From Chloroflexota bacterium (GTDB lineage: Bacteria; Chloroflexota; UBA6077; FW602-bin22; CADDYW01), in assembly GCA_019690095.1 (NCBI GenBank), contig JADGGD010000014.1, positions 1 to 36,074 on the forward strand: 36,074 bases of DNA. Reading direction: 5' to 3'. Positions 27,001-35,855 of this stretch are shown in pieces. Both the position numbers and the translations under genes were made by a program. Position 1 is the stretch's first letter; the number at the start of each line of letters is the position of its first letter. The notes under the pieces were generated by a model, which worked only from the letters and a program-made list of their open reading frames with translations, searched no databases and was not told the DNA's origin.

Positions 27001-27252
27001 ACCTTCGAGTCGACCGCCGCTCCGCCGCGCGACGCCGGTCGTCCGCGCTTGATCGAGCCGCTGAGTGCCCGCGAGCGCGAGATTCTCCGCCTGCTCGCGC
27101 GCGGACGCTCGAATCAGGAGATCGCGCGCGAGCTTGTTGTCGCCGTCAGTACGGTCAAGACCCACGTCCACAACCTTTACGCCAAGCTCCAGGCCACCGA
27201 CCGCCTCGAGGCGGTGATGCGCGCGCGTGAGCTGGGCCTGCTCGACCAATAG
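24064..27252 (+). CDS. MalT/LAL-type ATP-dependent LuxR-family regulator
   Basis: Large STAND-type transcription activator of 1062 residues. Residues ~10-110 form an N-terminal domain (PAWIDWLSGVVSFSFQSRSGD, YWYAYRR, KRYLGR) often seen on Chloroflexota LAL proteins, possibly DNA- or ligand-binding. The NB-ARC-like ATPase has Walker A APAGFGKTT (K208) and Walker B VVLVLDDYHLI. Helical TPR-like repeats (about 500-960) sense an inducer or protein. The LuxR helix-turn-helix is at ~1000-1055 (LSAREREILRLLARGRSNQEIARELVVAVSTVKTHVHNLYAKL). Start ATG 24064 lacks a clear SD. ATG 24076 is possible. It is followed by an exporter operon it probably controls. Confidence 0.9.
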   Translation: MEPCMPRRAPYLLRWCPETGAYDLRNGADGEPLEITPDGPAWIDWLSGVVSFSFQSRSGDVCTVRKETVQRGGTYWYAYRRAGGRMAKRYLGRTADVSLARLEEVAAALASLADDALANGTGGEPRAAVDSVASDRTAHAVPAAEPDPGSRRVVTTNVTSPSTVVLSTKLHVPRAPSRLLSRPRVFQRLDRGLERPLTVLAAPAGFGKTTALCAWLPRVPGPAAWVSLDAGDNDPIQFWTYVLTALESAHPGVATTPLAMLQLPHPPPLATVLRTLINAIAALADDVVLVLDDYHLITAPAIHESIALLLAHPPPQLHLYLASRSEPPLPLARLRAYDQVSEIRADDLRFQPDEVAAWLGEVMGLRLSAEDTARLAERTDGWAAGLQLAALSLQGHPDPSRFIASFGGSHRYVLTYLGDEVLAAQPPEVQSFLVQTAILERLCGPLCDALTGQHDGQAMLIRLEQANLFLIRLDDEGRWYRYDHLFRDLLRHRLREERSAEIPDLHRRAAGWLEGEGLIVEAVEHLLAIPDMEEAARLIEEAARGMLARNECAAVLSLVGRLPEEAIAARPRLCLYYAGALLSSGWLDDAEHWVARAESWFASAAEQKDSATRDSDGRDLDGEVASLRAALAAMRADAATAIHYAQIALETLPEQDVFSRASAVLALGLAYDISGDLPAANNALVEASRLSFAAENLPMATLALRLRAYVLMSQGRLRQAADLLHQVIQVSEARGGPLAALAGGAYSGLSTVLYECNDLVGARLAAEKAVALGEQWANPEDEIDGLVRLMLVHQAEGQSRVAAEVAQRIEQIVHSNAVFPWTRALATAAGALLALRQGRLVDAERWADEYELSTADDAPDSTSLSQIFERIVYARILIARQSLAEATELLGHLQQQAETEARIGNLVGILALQALVWQARGESATALETLERAVSLALPEGYIRVFVDEGAPMRSLLARLRERQQKGSIPRRYIDTLLATFESTAAPPRDAGRPRLIEPLSAREREILRLLARGRSNQEIARELVVAVSTVKTHVHNLYAKLQATDRLEAVMRARELGLLDQ

Positions 27253-27272
27253 CGCTGCGAAGAAAGTACTGA

Positions 27273-27308
27273 GTGATGAGGAGGCCCGATCCCTCCGTGA
27301 CTCATCAC
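27273..27308 (+). terminator. Hairpin between the regulator and ABC genes
   Basis: GTGATGAG (27273-27280) pairs with CTCATCAC (27301-27308). Inner GGAGG/CCTCC (27280-27284, 27292-27296) can extend the fold. It starts 20 bp after the regulator stop. No U-tract follows. It may separate the regulator transcript from that of the exporter. Confidence 0.4.
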
Positions 27309-27415
27309 CCATCACTGAATCCATCCTCTCATCCACCTCTGGATGGAACCGTCTCATCCCGCTTCGGGCGTACGATCTTTCCCGACACGAACAGTTCAGC
27401 ACGGAGGTTAATGTG

Positions 27416-28458
<1,043 letters not shown>

Positions 28459-28462
<4 letters not shown>

Positions 28463-29235
28463 TCGTCACGTTCAACCATACCATTTACATGACCATGCGC
28501 CACCTGCGATCGCTGGCTCGCCAGCCGTGGTACATTGCCTTCTCGCTGATGCAGCCGATCATCTATCTGCTGCTCTTCGGCGCGCTGTTCCAGAAGGTCG
28601 CAGAGCTGCCCGGCTTCGGCGCTGGCTCCTACATCACCTTTCTGACGCCCGGCGTCGTGATCATGAGCGCCCTTTTCGGCGCCGGCTGGACCGGCATGGC
28701 GATCGTTAACGACCTCGACCGAGGCGTACTCGACCGCTTCCTGGTCACCCCGGCGAGCCGGGTAGCCTTGATTGCCGGGCGGCTCGTTCAGGTGGCCGTG
28801 GTCACGGTGATCCAGTCGAGCATCATCGTCGGGCTTGGCCTGATCGTCGGCGCGCGCTTCGCGGGCGGTCCGCTCGGCGTCATCGCGCTGATCGTCTGCG
28901 CGGTCCTGCTTGGCGCGCCGTTCGCCGCGCTCTCGATCGGCATGTCGCTGCTAGCGCGCAAGGAAGAGTCGGTGATCGGAGCAGTGAACTTCGTCCTGCT
29001 TCCTCTCACCTTCCTCTCGTCGGTGTTCATGGCGCGTAGTCTGATGCCTGCCTGGATGCAGACGATCGCCCGCTTCAATCCGGTGAACTGGGCGGTCGAC
29101 GCCGCTCGCTCGGCGCTGGCATCCGACGCCGACTGGGGACTCGTGCTCACCCGCATCGGCCTGCTGCTCGTGCTGGCGATCGTCTGTACCTGGCTCTCGA
29201 TGCGCGCTTTTCGCACCTATCAGCGCTCGGTGTAG
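28459..29235 (+). CDS. ABC-2 type permease, DrrB-like
   Basis: Membrane half of the exporter, 258 residues with about six helices. Features include the N-terminal amphipathic region and QPIIYLLLFGALF, FLTPGVVIMSALFGAGWTG, NDLDRGVLDRFLVTPASR (the coupling-helix motif of ABC-2 proteins) and a C-terminal FNPVNWAVDAARSAL. The start overlaps the ATPase stop as ATGA, so stoichiometry is coupled. Likely substrates are hydrophobic drugs, lipids or polymers. None can be specified. Confidence 0.92.
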
Positions 29236-29243
29236 AATAGCCA

Positions 29244-29276
29244 CGGGACGAATGGCTGCAGGGGCCATTCGTCCCG
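29244..29276 (+). terminator. Perfect 13 bp hairpin after the ABC permease gene
   Basis: CGGGACGAATGGC (29244-29256) and GCCATTCGTCCCG (29264-29276) form a perfect stem with a 7-base loop, starting 9 bp past the permease stop. Only AAAG follows, so there is no U-tract. The ATG of the next open frame (29252) is inside the left arm, so the structure could also mask its translation start. Confidence 0.55.
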
Positions 29277-29962
29277 AAAGCTTCCCGATAGCTCATCTGG
29301 AGGCAACGACGGACCGACGAGACTCCCCTGGCACATCCCCGGGCGTGGCGACGCACGGACACCTGGTTTTCGCGCGCGGGGCCTCCCGCGTCACCATCCA
29401 CGCCGATCCGTCGCTGTCTGGCCTCTACCGGGCGCACTTCGCGGGCCCACTGCCAGACGTCCAGGCACAGGATGGCACGGTCACGATCCTCTACCGGCAC
29501 ATCGCATTCTTCGGCTGGCTCTATTCCTGGCACGACGCCGTGGCCGACATCGCGCTCAACCCGACCGTTCCGTGGGATGTCGACATCCGTGGCGGCGCGT
29601 CGAAGGTCACTGCCGACCTGCGAGGCATTCGGCTCCGTTCGTTCACCGTGATTGGCGGCGCCAGCAATGTCGAGCTGTGGCTCCCCCGCCCGATCGGCAC
29701 CGTGTCGATTCGCGTCTCCGGAGGCGTGAGCAAGGTTTCGATCTTCCGGCCGCCGGGGGTCGCCGCGCGAATCCGCATTGGCGGCGGCTTCTCGCGTCTG
29801 AGTCTCGACGGCCGCCGCCCCGTCAGCCAGGAAGGCAGAGCTCAGCTAGAAACTCCTGATTATCCGGGCGCGATCGATCGATATGACGTTGGCGTCGAGG
29901 GCGGCGCGAGCCGGGTCAGCGTCGACGTTCTTCGGCGCGATTCTTCACCCGAAAGCTTCTGA
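29252..29962 (+). CDS. Beta-rich repeat protein (toast-rack/DUF4097-like), hypothetical
   Basis: A 236-residue protein with repeated glycine-rich turns: ARGASRVTI, IRGGASKVTADL, VIGGASNVELWL, VSGGVSKVSIF, IGGGFSRLSLDG and EGGASRVSVDV. The regular spacing suggests a right-handed beta-solenoid, as in toast-rack proteins encoded next to ABC or stress genes. No signal peptide or membrane helix is clear. The start is uncertain: ATG 29252 lies within a hairpin and has a weak SD. GTG 29345 would keep all repeats. It is third in the exporter cluster and may be an accessory or envelope-sensing subunit. Confidence 0.65.
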   Translation: MAAGAIRPESFPIAHLEATTDRRDSPGTSPGVATHGHLVFARGASRVTIHADPSLSGLYRAHFAGPLPDVQAQDGTVTILYRHIAFFGWLYSWHDAVADIALNPTVPWDVDIRGGASKVTADLRGIRLRSFTVIGGASNVELWLPRPIGTVSIRVSGGVSKVSIFRPPGVAARIRIGGGFSRLSLDGRRPVSQEGRAQLETPDYPGAIDRYDVGVEGGASRVSVDVLRRDSSPESF

Positions 29963-30045
29963 CCTGGCGTTGAAACTTTTCCAGACGTCCATGCGTCATG
30001 ACCGTGCGGCCACACTGGCCAGAAGACTCTTGAAGAGGCTGTTGC

Positions 30046-30339
30046 GTGGATCATTCCCTCCGCCAAGCGCTTGCTGTCTTCCTGGAGCTGCTCATCTTGC
30101 TCGCCCTCGCGGTACCGCTTCTCAGCGCTCCTGGCGTGCCGTCGGCCGAGGCGGCGAGCTGCGAGTTCGTCCCCGGCTTCGCGACTCTGCATGATCTGAT
30201 CCCCCGGATTGTCGGCCGGTGCCTCGAGAACGAGCATCACAAGGCAGGTCGGCAACAGGCTTCCGCCAGGCCGGGTTCGGTGGAACAGAGGCATTCCCAG
30301 GTAGCACAGCAGGCGATTGGACAGAGGATTGACCGGTGA
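30046..30339 (+). pseudogene. Truncated secreted CLENEHH-domain protein
   Basis: A GTG start after GAGG gives a signal peptide (LAVFLELLILLALAVPLLSAPGVPSAEAA) and then FVPGFATLHDLIPRIVGRCLENEHH. This is the opening of a domain common in Chloroflexota secreted proteins that normally continues into a QxTTGGLLVWRKADN block. Here the family sequence stops after ENEHH, at the left edge of repeat copy B. The frame runs on into meaningless repeat sequence up to 30339. Most likely it is a gene fragment left by recombination or insertion at the repeat. Confidence 0.65.
30242..30327 (+). repeat. Dispersed ~85 bp direct repeat, copy B
   Basis: Matches copy A (22511-22596) in the same orientation, about 93% by eye. 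It truncates the secreted-protein fragment and ends 9 bp before the start of the YhfC-like gene. Its right end supplies AGAGGA, which acts as the likely SD of that gene. The copies bracket the 7.7 kb accessory module. Confidence 0.8.
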
Positions 30340-31190
30340 TACTGCGCATAGACCCAGCCTGGCTGGCGTTTGACCTGATCAACGTGCTGTTCATGATCGC
30401 CTACCCAATCGTGACAGCCGTCTGGGCTCGCAGCTACCTCCGTGTGAGCTGGCGCTATATCGGCTACGGCGCTTTGATCTTCTTCCTCTTCCAGCTGATC
30501 AGCCGGATCCCGGCGATTCAGATTATCCAGATTGGGATCGCCCCTGTCCTGGCCCGGTCGCCGTCCCTGCTCTGGGGATGGCTGCTTGCGCTCGCGATCA
30601 GCGCCGGCCTCTTCGAGGAGATCGGCCGCTACGTCGGTTATCGCTGGCTCATGGGCGGCGAAGTGAAGTCCTGGCCCCGGGCCGTTATGTACGGCATCGG
30701 TCACGGCGGCCTTGAATGCTGGTTTACTGCGCTCCTTGCAGCGGCATCGCTGGTCAATCTGCTCATACTCGGCCAGACCGACCTGTCCACGCTTCCCCCT
30801 GCAGCCCGGGCGGAGATCACCCGGCAGATTGCAGCCTTGAATGCGCAGCCGGTCTGGTTTCCTCTGCTCGGCGCCTGGGAGCGTCTCTGGACACTCCCGG
30901 TCCAGGTCGCCCTGTCGGTCGTCGTGCTTCAGGTCTTCCAACGCCGTCAGTTCCGCTGGCTCTGGTTTGCGGTGGCCGCCCATGCGCTGGTTGATCTCTG
31001 CCCCCTGGCGCTCAACCGGATCCTGGCCCGTGCACCGCTGACGGCGTCCCTGCTGAGCGAGGCACTCCTCGCTATCTTTGGCCTCATCGCTCTGGCGACC
31101 ATTATCCGGTTCCGGACGATGCCAACCGCAGAGCCCGACGTAAGGATCGGGGCGCACACGCCCGGCGAGACCGCTCCGCCTGCGTCGTGA
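30336..31190 (+). CDS. YhfC-family membrane protein, putative intramembrane metalloprotease
   Basis: An integral membrane protein of 284 residues with about seven to eight helices. Three conserved polar motifs lie within helices: GLFEEIGRYVGYRWL, YGIGHGGLECW and VAAHALVDL. Together they resemble the Glu/His signature of the YhfC (DUF2324) and CPBP-like intramembrane protease groups. The GTG start at 30336 has AGAGGA 8 nt upstream, within the end of repeat B. Family assignment is good. Protease activity and substrate are inferred from the family only. Confidence 0.8.
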   Translation: MILRIDPAWLAFDLINVLFMIAYPIVTAVWARSYLRVSWRYIGYGALIFFLFQLISRIPAIQIIQIGIAPVLARSPSLLWGWLLALAISAGLFEEIGRYVGYRWLMGGEVKSWPRAVMYGIGHGGLECWFTALLAAASLVNLLILGQTDLSTLPPAARAEITRQIAALNAQPVWFPLLGAWERLWTLPVQVALSVVVLQVFQRRQFRWLWFAVAAHALVDLCPLALNRILARAPLTASLLSEALLAIFGLIALATIIRFRTMPTAEPDVRIGAHTPGETAPPAS

Positions 31191-31451
31191 TCGATCTCGT
31201 GGGAAGACAGTGCCCTCGTTCGTTCCCGCATATCCGAGAGGCGATCACCGGCGTCAGCACGGCACCCCCCGCCCTGCGCGATACTTTGACCGGACAGCCG
31301 GCCGGAGTCGGTCCGGCCCAACAGTAAAACCGCCGCTCCCGGCACGGCCAGCGTCGGAGAGGCGTCAACGGACCCTGATAGCCACGCACCCCCCTGACGC
31401 GCTATCATTGCCGCCGGCAGTGTGACTATCCCGAAGGCTGGAGGACTGATC

Positions 31452-31844
31452 GTGTCAGAGGAGCTCTACCAGCGCGGGCTCGAGATCCGTCGCGCCGTTC
31501 TGGGCGATGATTACGTCGAGCGAGCTATTCGGAACGTCGACGACTTCAACCGGGACTTCCAGCGGCTCCTGACCGAGTACTGCTGGGGTGCAGTCTGGGG
31601 CCGTGAGGGGCTCAGCCGAAAGCAGCGAAGCCTCAACAACCTCTGCATTCTCGCCGCCCTGAATCGCGCTCAGGAGTTCGAGCTCCACGTCCGCGGAGCC
31701 CTGCGCAATGGGTGCACGCCCGAGGAGATTCGTGAGACGCTCCTGCAGGTTGCCGTCTACGCCGGGATGCCGGCCGGTGTCGAAGCATTCCGCATCGCCC
31801 ACAGGGTGTTGACGGAAGAAGGACGCATTCCGGCCAGCGGCTGA
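31452..31844 (+). CDS. Carboxymuconolactone decarboxylase-like protein (PcaC type)
   Basis: All-helical AhpD/CMD-fold protein, 130 residues. It matches the PcaC pattern (LYQRGLEIRRAVLGDDYVERA, FQRLLTEYCWGAVWGREGLSRKQRSLNNLCILAALNRAQEFELHVRGALRNGCTPEEIRETLLQVAVYAGMPAGVEAFRIAHRVL). PcaC converts gamma-carboxymuconolactone to beta-ketoadipate enol-lactone, but many relatives act elsewhere. GTG 31452 was chosen because GGAGG lies 8 nt upstream. No other beta-ketoadipate genes are nearby, so a role in a different catabolic route is likely. Confidence 0.88.
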   Translation: MSEELYQRGLEIRRAVLGDDYVERAIRNVDDFNRDFQRLLTEYCWGAVWGREGLSRKQRSLNNLCILAALNRAQEFELHVRGALRNGCTPEEIRETLLQVAVYAGMPAGVEAFRIAHRVLTEEGRIPASG

Positions 31845-31877
31845 TCGCCAGACCCGGCGCCGCAGGGAACCCGATCG

Positions 31878-31906
31878 TTGACACACCCGATCCGCGGTGA
31901 TATACC
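31878..31906 (+). promoter_or_regulatory. Strong promoter of the hydroxyacid dehydrogenase gene
   Basis: Consensus -35 TTGACA (31878-31883), 17 bp spacer, and TATACC (31901-31906) preceded by TGa. A small palindrome ATACC-C-GGTAT (31902-31912) covers the -10 and could be an operator. The leader to the GTG start at 32045 is about 130 bases. Confidence 0.7.
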
Positions 31907-32044
31907 CGGTATCCGTCGCCCGCCTCGCAGGAGACAGACGTGGCCGCGGGACCGAGCTGCCGCGAGTACATTGGTACTCCTCGAGTTCCCAGGGCATTCC
32001 TCCTGGTCGATCCAGTCGCGCATTTTCTCAAGGAGGTTCACACG

Positions 32045-33052
32045 GTGTCATTCAAGATCGTCACGACCGGCTTTGGTGGACGCCCCGTCGACACCCGCTA
32101 CGAGGATGAGGCTCTTGAGCCGCTCGGTGCCCGTGTGCAGGTGGTCGAGGCCGCAACCGAGGACGAGTACATCGAGCAGATTCGCGACGCTGACGCGGTC
32201 ATCGTCGGACGATTCGCCCTGAACGCCCGGGTGATCGGAGCCCTGGAACGATGCAGGGTGATCGCCGCGGGTGGGATCGGCGTTGACCGGATCGACCTGG
32301 ACGCCGCAACCGCGAAAGGAATTGTTGTCACGAACGTCCCCGACGTGTTTACCGAGGAGGTAGCCGTCCACGCCTTCATGCTCCTTCTCTGCTGCGCCAA
32401 GAAAACAATCCCGCTCGATCGCTGTGTCCGCGAGAACCGCTGGCGAGAGGCCCGGCGGTATATGTCGCCAATGCCGCGGGTCGTCGGGGAGACACTCGGC
32501 CTCGTACCGTTCGGAAACATCCCCCGGCTCGTTGCCAAGAAGGCGAAGGGCTTCGATATGAAGGTCATCGCCTGGGACCCGTACGTTCCGGATGAGGTGT
32601 TCGAGCAGCACGGCGTGGAACGGGTCACCGACCTGATCGAGATCTTCCGCCGGAGCGACTATGTCTCGGCCCATCTCCCGCTCAACCCCGGCACGCGCGG
32701 GCTGATCGACTACACCTGCTTCAGCGCGATGAAACCGACAGCCTACTTCATCAATACCGGGCGCGGGCCAACCCACAACGAGGCCGATCTCATCCGCGCC
32801 CTGCGTGAGAAGAAGCTGGCGGGAGCCGGTCTGGACGTGATGGAGATCGAGCCCGTGCCGCCGGACAACCCGCTCCTCACCATGGATAATGTCGTGCTGA
32901 CCCCGCACAGCGCCTCAGTATCGGACTGGTCGGACGTTGAACGGCGGCGCCGCGTGGGCCAGGAGATCGCGGCTGTTCTCCAGGGGCGCATGCCGCGCAG
33001 CGTCGTGAACAAGGAGGTATTGCGGACAGTACAACTCGCCGAATCCTCTTGA
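32045..33052 (+). CDS. D-2-hydroxyacid dehydrogenase/CtBP-like NAD-binding protein
   Basis: A 335-residue member of the D-2-hydroxyacid dehydrogenase family. It has the catalytic trio: Arg in FINTGRGPTHNEADLIRAL, Glu in LDVMEIEPVPP and His in VVLTPHSAS. The Rossmann loop reads LGLVPFGNIPRLVAKKAKGF. Pro replaces the first and third Gly of GxGxxG, so nucleotide binding may be altered. The GTG at 32045 follows AAGGAGGTT. It lies between the CMD-like and TPP genes and has its own strong promoter. The substrate, and whether it reduces 2-ketoacids, are unknown. Confidence 0.85.
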   Translation: MSFKIVTTGFGGRPVDTRYEDEALEPLGARVQVVEAATEDEYIEQIRDADAVIVGRFALNARVIGALERCRVIAAGGIGVDRIDLDAATAKGIVVTNVPDVFTEEVAVHAFMLLLCCAKKTIPLDRCVRENRWREARRYMSPMPRVVGETLGLVPFGNIPRLVAKKAKGFDMKVIAWDPYVPDEVFEQHGVERVTDLIEIFRRSDYVSAHLPLNPGTRGLIDYTCFSAMKPTAYFINTGRGPTHNEADLIRALREKKLAGAGLDVMEIEPVPPDNPLLTMDNVVLTPHSASVSDWSDVERRRRVGQEIAAVLQGRMPRSVVNKEVLRTVQLAESS

Positions 33053-33181
33053 TCGCGAGCGGGCGGGAGAGAGCGAGTCGATCGGAAGCCAACACCGGAG
33101 GCGAGCATCCACGGCCGGCCTCGCGAGCGCAGCCCGGCCGATTGCAGGCGGGCTCGTCGAACGGAAGAAAGGGTGGGAGCC

Positions 33182-34858
33182 ATGCGCGGAGCCGATGCGG
33201 TTGCCCGAATCCTGAAGCTCGAGGGGGTGGAGTATCTTTTCTCCTACCCTCATAATCCTCTCATCGATGCCGCGGCGCGGGTCGGCATTCGGCCGATCAT
33301 CGCCCGGGGCGAGAAAACCCTCGTGAACATGGCCGACGGCTTTGCCCGCGCCACAAACGGGCAGCGGCCGAGCGTCGTGGTCGTTCAGGCCGGGCCGGGG
33401 ATCGAGAACGCCTTCGGAGCCCTTGCCCAGGCCTTCGCCGACTCCGTGCCAGTCCTGATCATCCCCGGCGGCCCAGATCAGCACCGACTGGGCGAGCCGC
33501 CGGAGTTCGATCCCCTGCCGGTCTACCGGAACATCACCAAGTGGTCAGGGCGGATCAACTTCGCTGACCGGATCCCGGAGATGACCCGGCGAGCGTTCTC
33601 CCAGCTGCGCAACGGACGGCCCGGCCCGGTTCTCCTGGAGATCCCGCGCGATATCAGCGATGCCGAGCTGGATGAGTCCGCCTTCACCTACCAGCCTGCC
33701 CGTGCCCACCGACCGGCTGGCGATCCGGAGGATGTGGCCATAGCCGCCCGGATGCTCCTCGAGGCCCGACGGCCGATGCTCCACGTCGGCCACGGGGTGC
33801 TCTGGGCCGGTGCCTGGGAGGAGCTCCGCGAGCTGGCCGAACTCGTCGGCGCCCCGGTGATGACAACCATGGCGGCCAAGGGCGCCTTTCCAGAAGACCA
33901 TCCCCTCTCCCTGGGCACCGGGGGTCATACCCTTACGCGTGCCGCCGCGGAGTTCTTGCTCACCGCGGATCTGATCGTCGGGATCGGATGCAGCTTCGCG
34001 CGTGGCTCCTTCTCGACCCCGATCCCCCCGGGGAGAAAGCTTATCCAGATCACAATCGATCCTGACGACCTCGATCGGCACTATCCAGTTGACCATGCGG
34101 TCATCGGCGATGCTCGCCTGGTTTTGCGCCAGCTCCTTGGCGAGCTCCGCAGCCAGATGGCATCACCACGGCCGGCTGACGCGGTCGTCTCAGAGATCCG
34201 GGCGGCACGCGCGGCATACCTCGCTGAGTGGATGCCGCGCCTGACCTCTGATGAGATGCCGATCAACCCTTACCGGGTCATCTGGGACCTCATGCACACC
34301 CTTGATCGCCGCGCGGCGATCGTAACCCACGACTCCGGGAATCCTCGCGATCAGACCCTTACCTTCTTCGAAGCGCTGACCCCGCGCGGTTACCTGGGCT
34401 GGGGAAAGTCAACCCAGCTGGGCACCGGCTACGGCCTGGCAATGGGAGCCAAGCTCGCCCACCCGGAGAAGCTCGTCGTCAACATTATGGGCGATCTGGC
34501 CTTCGGAACAGTGGGGATGGAGGTCGAGACGGCAGTACGCGAGCGGATCCCTGTCCTCACGATCATTCTGAACAACTCCTGCATGGGCGGCTACGGACAC
34601 CACATGCCGACCGCCAGCGAACGCTACGGTTCCAACCGCCTGACGGGTGATTACAGCACCGTGGCGCGCGGGCTGGGCGCTTACGCCGAGCGCGTCGAAC
34701 GCCCGGCTGATGTGGTGCCGGCGATCCAGCGCGGTATCGCCGCGACGCGCGACGGGCGACCGGCGGTCCTGGAGATGCTGACCAAGGAAGAGCCGGTGTA
34801 TCCGGTGGCAACACGCCTCCTGGATGAACTGGCCCGACGAACCCCGGCCCGCGCGTGA
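33182..34858 (+). CDS. Thiamine pyrophosphate enzyme, acetolactate-synthase-like
   Basis: A 558-residue ThDP-dependent enzyme with the three-domain POX/ALS layout. Glu44 in ARGEKTLVNMADGFARATNG activates the cofactor. The middle domain (about 190-330) includes RPMLHVGHGVLWAG and LIVGIGCSFARGS. The C-terminal ThDP motif starts GDLAFGTVG (G437-D438) and ends at NN (464-465). It could condense or decarboxylate 2-keto acids, or act on oxalyl or similar substrates. ilvN is absent and the protein is not a close ilvB match. ATG 33182 follows AAGGG. It lies 129 bp after the dehydrogenase gene. Confidence 0.87.
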   Translation: MRGADAVARILKLEGVEYLFSYPHNPLIDAAARVGIRPIIARGEKTLVNMADGFARATNGQRPSVVVVQAGPGIENAFGALAQAFADSVPVLIIPGGPDQHRLGEPPEFDPLPVYRNITKWSGRINFADRIPEMTRRAFSQLRNGRPGPVLLEIPRDISDAELDESAFTYQPARAHRPAGDPEDVAIAARMLLEARRPMLHVGHGVLWAGAWEELRELAELVGAPVMTTMAAKGAFPEDHPLSLGTGGHTLTRAAAEFLLTADLIVGIGCSFARGSFSTPIPPGRKLIQITIDPDDLDRHYPVDHAVIGDARLVLRQLLGELRSQMASPRPADAVVSEIRAARAAYLAEWMPRLTSDEMPINPYRVIWDLMHTLDRRAAIVTHDSGNPRDQTLTFFEALTPRGYLGWGKSTQLGTGYGLAMGAKLAHPEKLVVNIMGDLAFGTVGMEVETAVRERIPVLTIILNNSCMGGYGHHMPTASERYGSNRLTGDYSTVARGLGAYAERVERPADVVPAIQRGIAATRDGRPAVLEMLTKEEPVYPVATRLLDELARRTPARA

Positions 34859-34937
34859 TCTGCCAGGTGCACTGACCATACATCTTCCCGGCCTGGGCGT
34901 CGGCCGGCCCGACAACAGGATAGAAGGAAGGGAACAG

Positions 34938-35830
34938 ATGAAGCTGGGGCTCCACTGCAATCGGTTCACCTGGCCTGGTGGTCCCGCGGCGATGCGCCCG
35001 ACACTCATCGCGCTCGCCCAGCGTGCCGAGACAGCGGGCTTCTACAGCATCTCGGTGATGGATCACTTCTTCCAGATCGAGAGCGTCGGGCCAGCCGAAT
35101 GGGAGATGAATGAGGCCTATACCACTCTCGGCTTCCTAGCCGGTGTCACCGAGCGGCTCCGTCTCGGAACGGTTGTCACTGGAGTCACCTACCGGCATCC
35201 CGGCTTTCTGGTCAAGCAGGTCACCACACTTGATGTGCTCTCGGGCGGGCGAGCCTGGTTCGGGATCGGGGCAGCCTGGTACGAGCGGGAGCATTATGGG
35301 CTGGGCATCCCGTTCCCCCCGCTGAGCGAGCGCTTCCAACGCCTGGAGGAGACGGTTCAGATCGCACTCCAGATGTGGTCAGGAAATACGGGATCATATC
35401 ACGGCCGCTACTACCAGCTCGCCGAGACACTCTGCTCCCCCCTGCCGCTCCAGCGCCCCCATCCACCGATCATGATCGGTGGGGGAGGAGAGCAAAAAAC
35501 CCTGCGCCTTGTCGCTCGATACGCCGACATCTGCAACATACCGGCCCGGGACGATGTCGATGCGGTGCGCCGCAAGCTCGAGGTACTGCATCAGCATTGC
35601 ACGCGGGAGGGGCGGCCCTACGAGGCGATCGAGAAGTCGGTCAACACCCGCCTGTTATCAGCCGCGACGGGGCCAGCGGTACTGAGACGCCGGCTGAAGC
35701 ACTGGCCCGCTTTCGCGCGCTCCGAGCAGTCGGGGTCACCTGGGTCAACTGCTCGATCCCAAACGCTCATGAGGAGGGTGTCCTCGAGTTGATCGGACGG
35801 GAGATTGTCCCGGCCCTGGCAGAGCTGTAA
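34938..35830 (+). CDS. LLM-class flavin-dependent oxidoreductase, frameshifted
   Basis: Luciferase-like TIM-barrel oxidoreductase, probably F420- or FMN-dependent. The N-terminus MKLGLHCNRFTWPGG, then VMDHFFQ, TYRHPGFLVKQVTTLDVLSGGRAWFGIGAAWYEREHYGLGIPFPP, and PIMIGGGGEQKTLRLVARYADICN are family hallmarks. ATG 34938 follows AAGGAAGGGAA. In that frame the homology ends near 35670 and the frame runs to a stop at 35792. The proper C-terminus (TPAEALARFRALRAVGVTWVNCS..PALAEL) continues in another frame to 35830. A one-base loss or two-base gain lies at about 35664-35690, either a real mutation or an assembly error. Confidence 0.8.
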
Positions 35831-35855
35831 GACCGGTCGGTGGTCCCACCCGACT

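Noticed and set aside
30242-30327. Repeat copies as SRP RNA, RNase P or a known riboswitch
   Set aside because: The conserved cores of those RNAs (for example GGAAGGNAGCAGC of SRP RNA) are absent on both strands.
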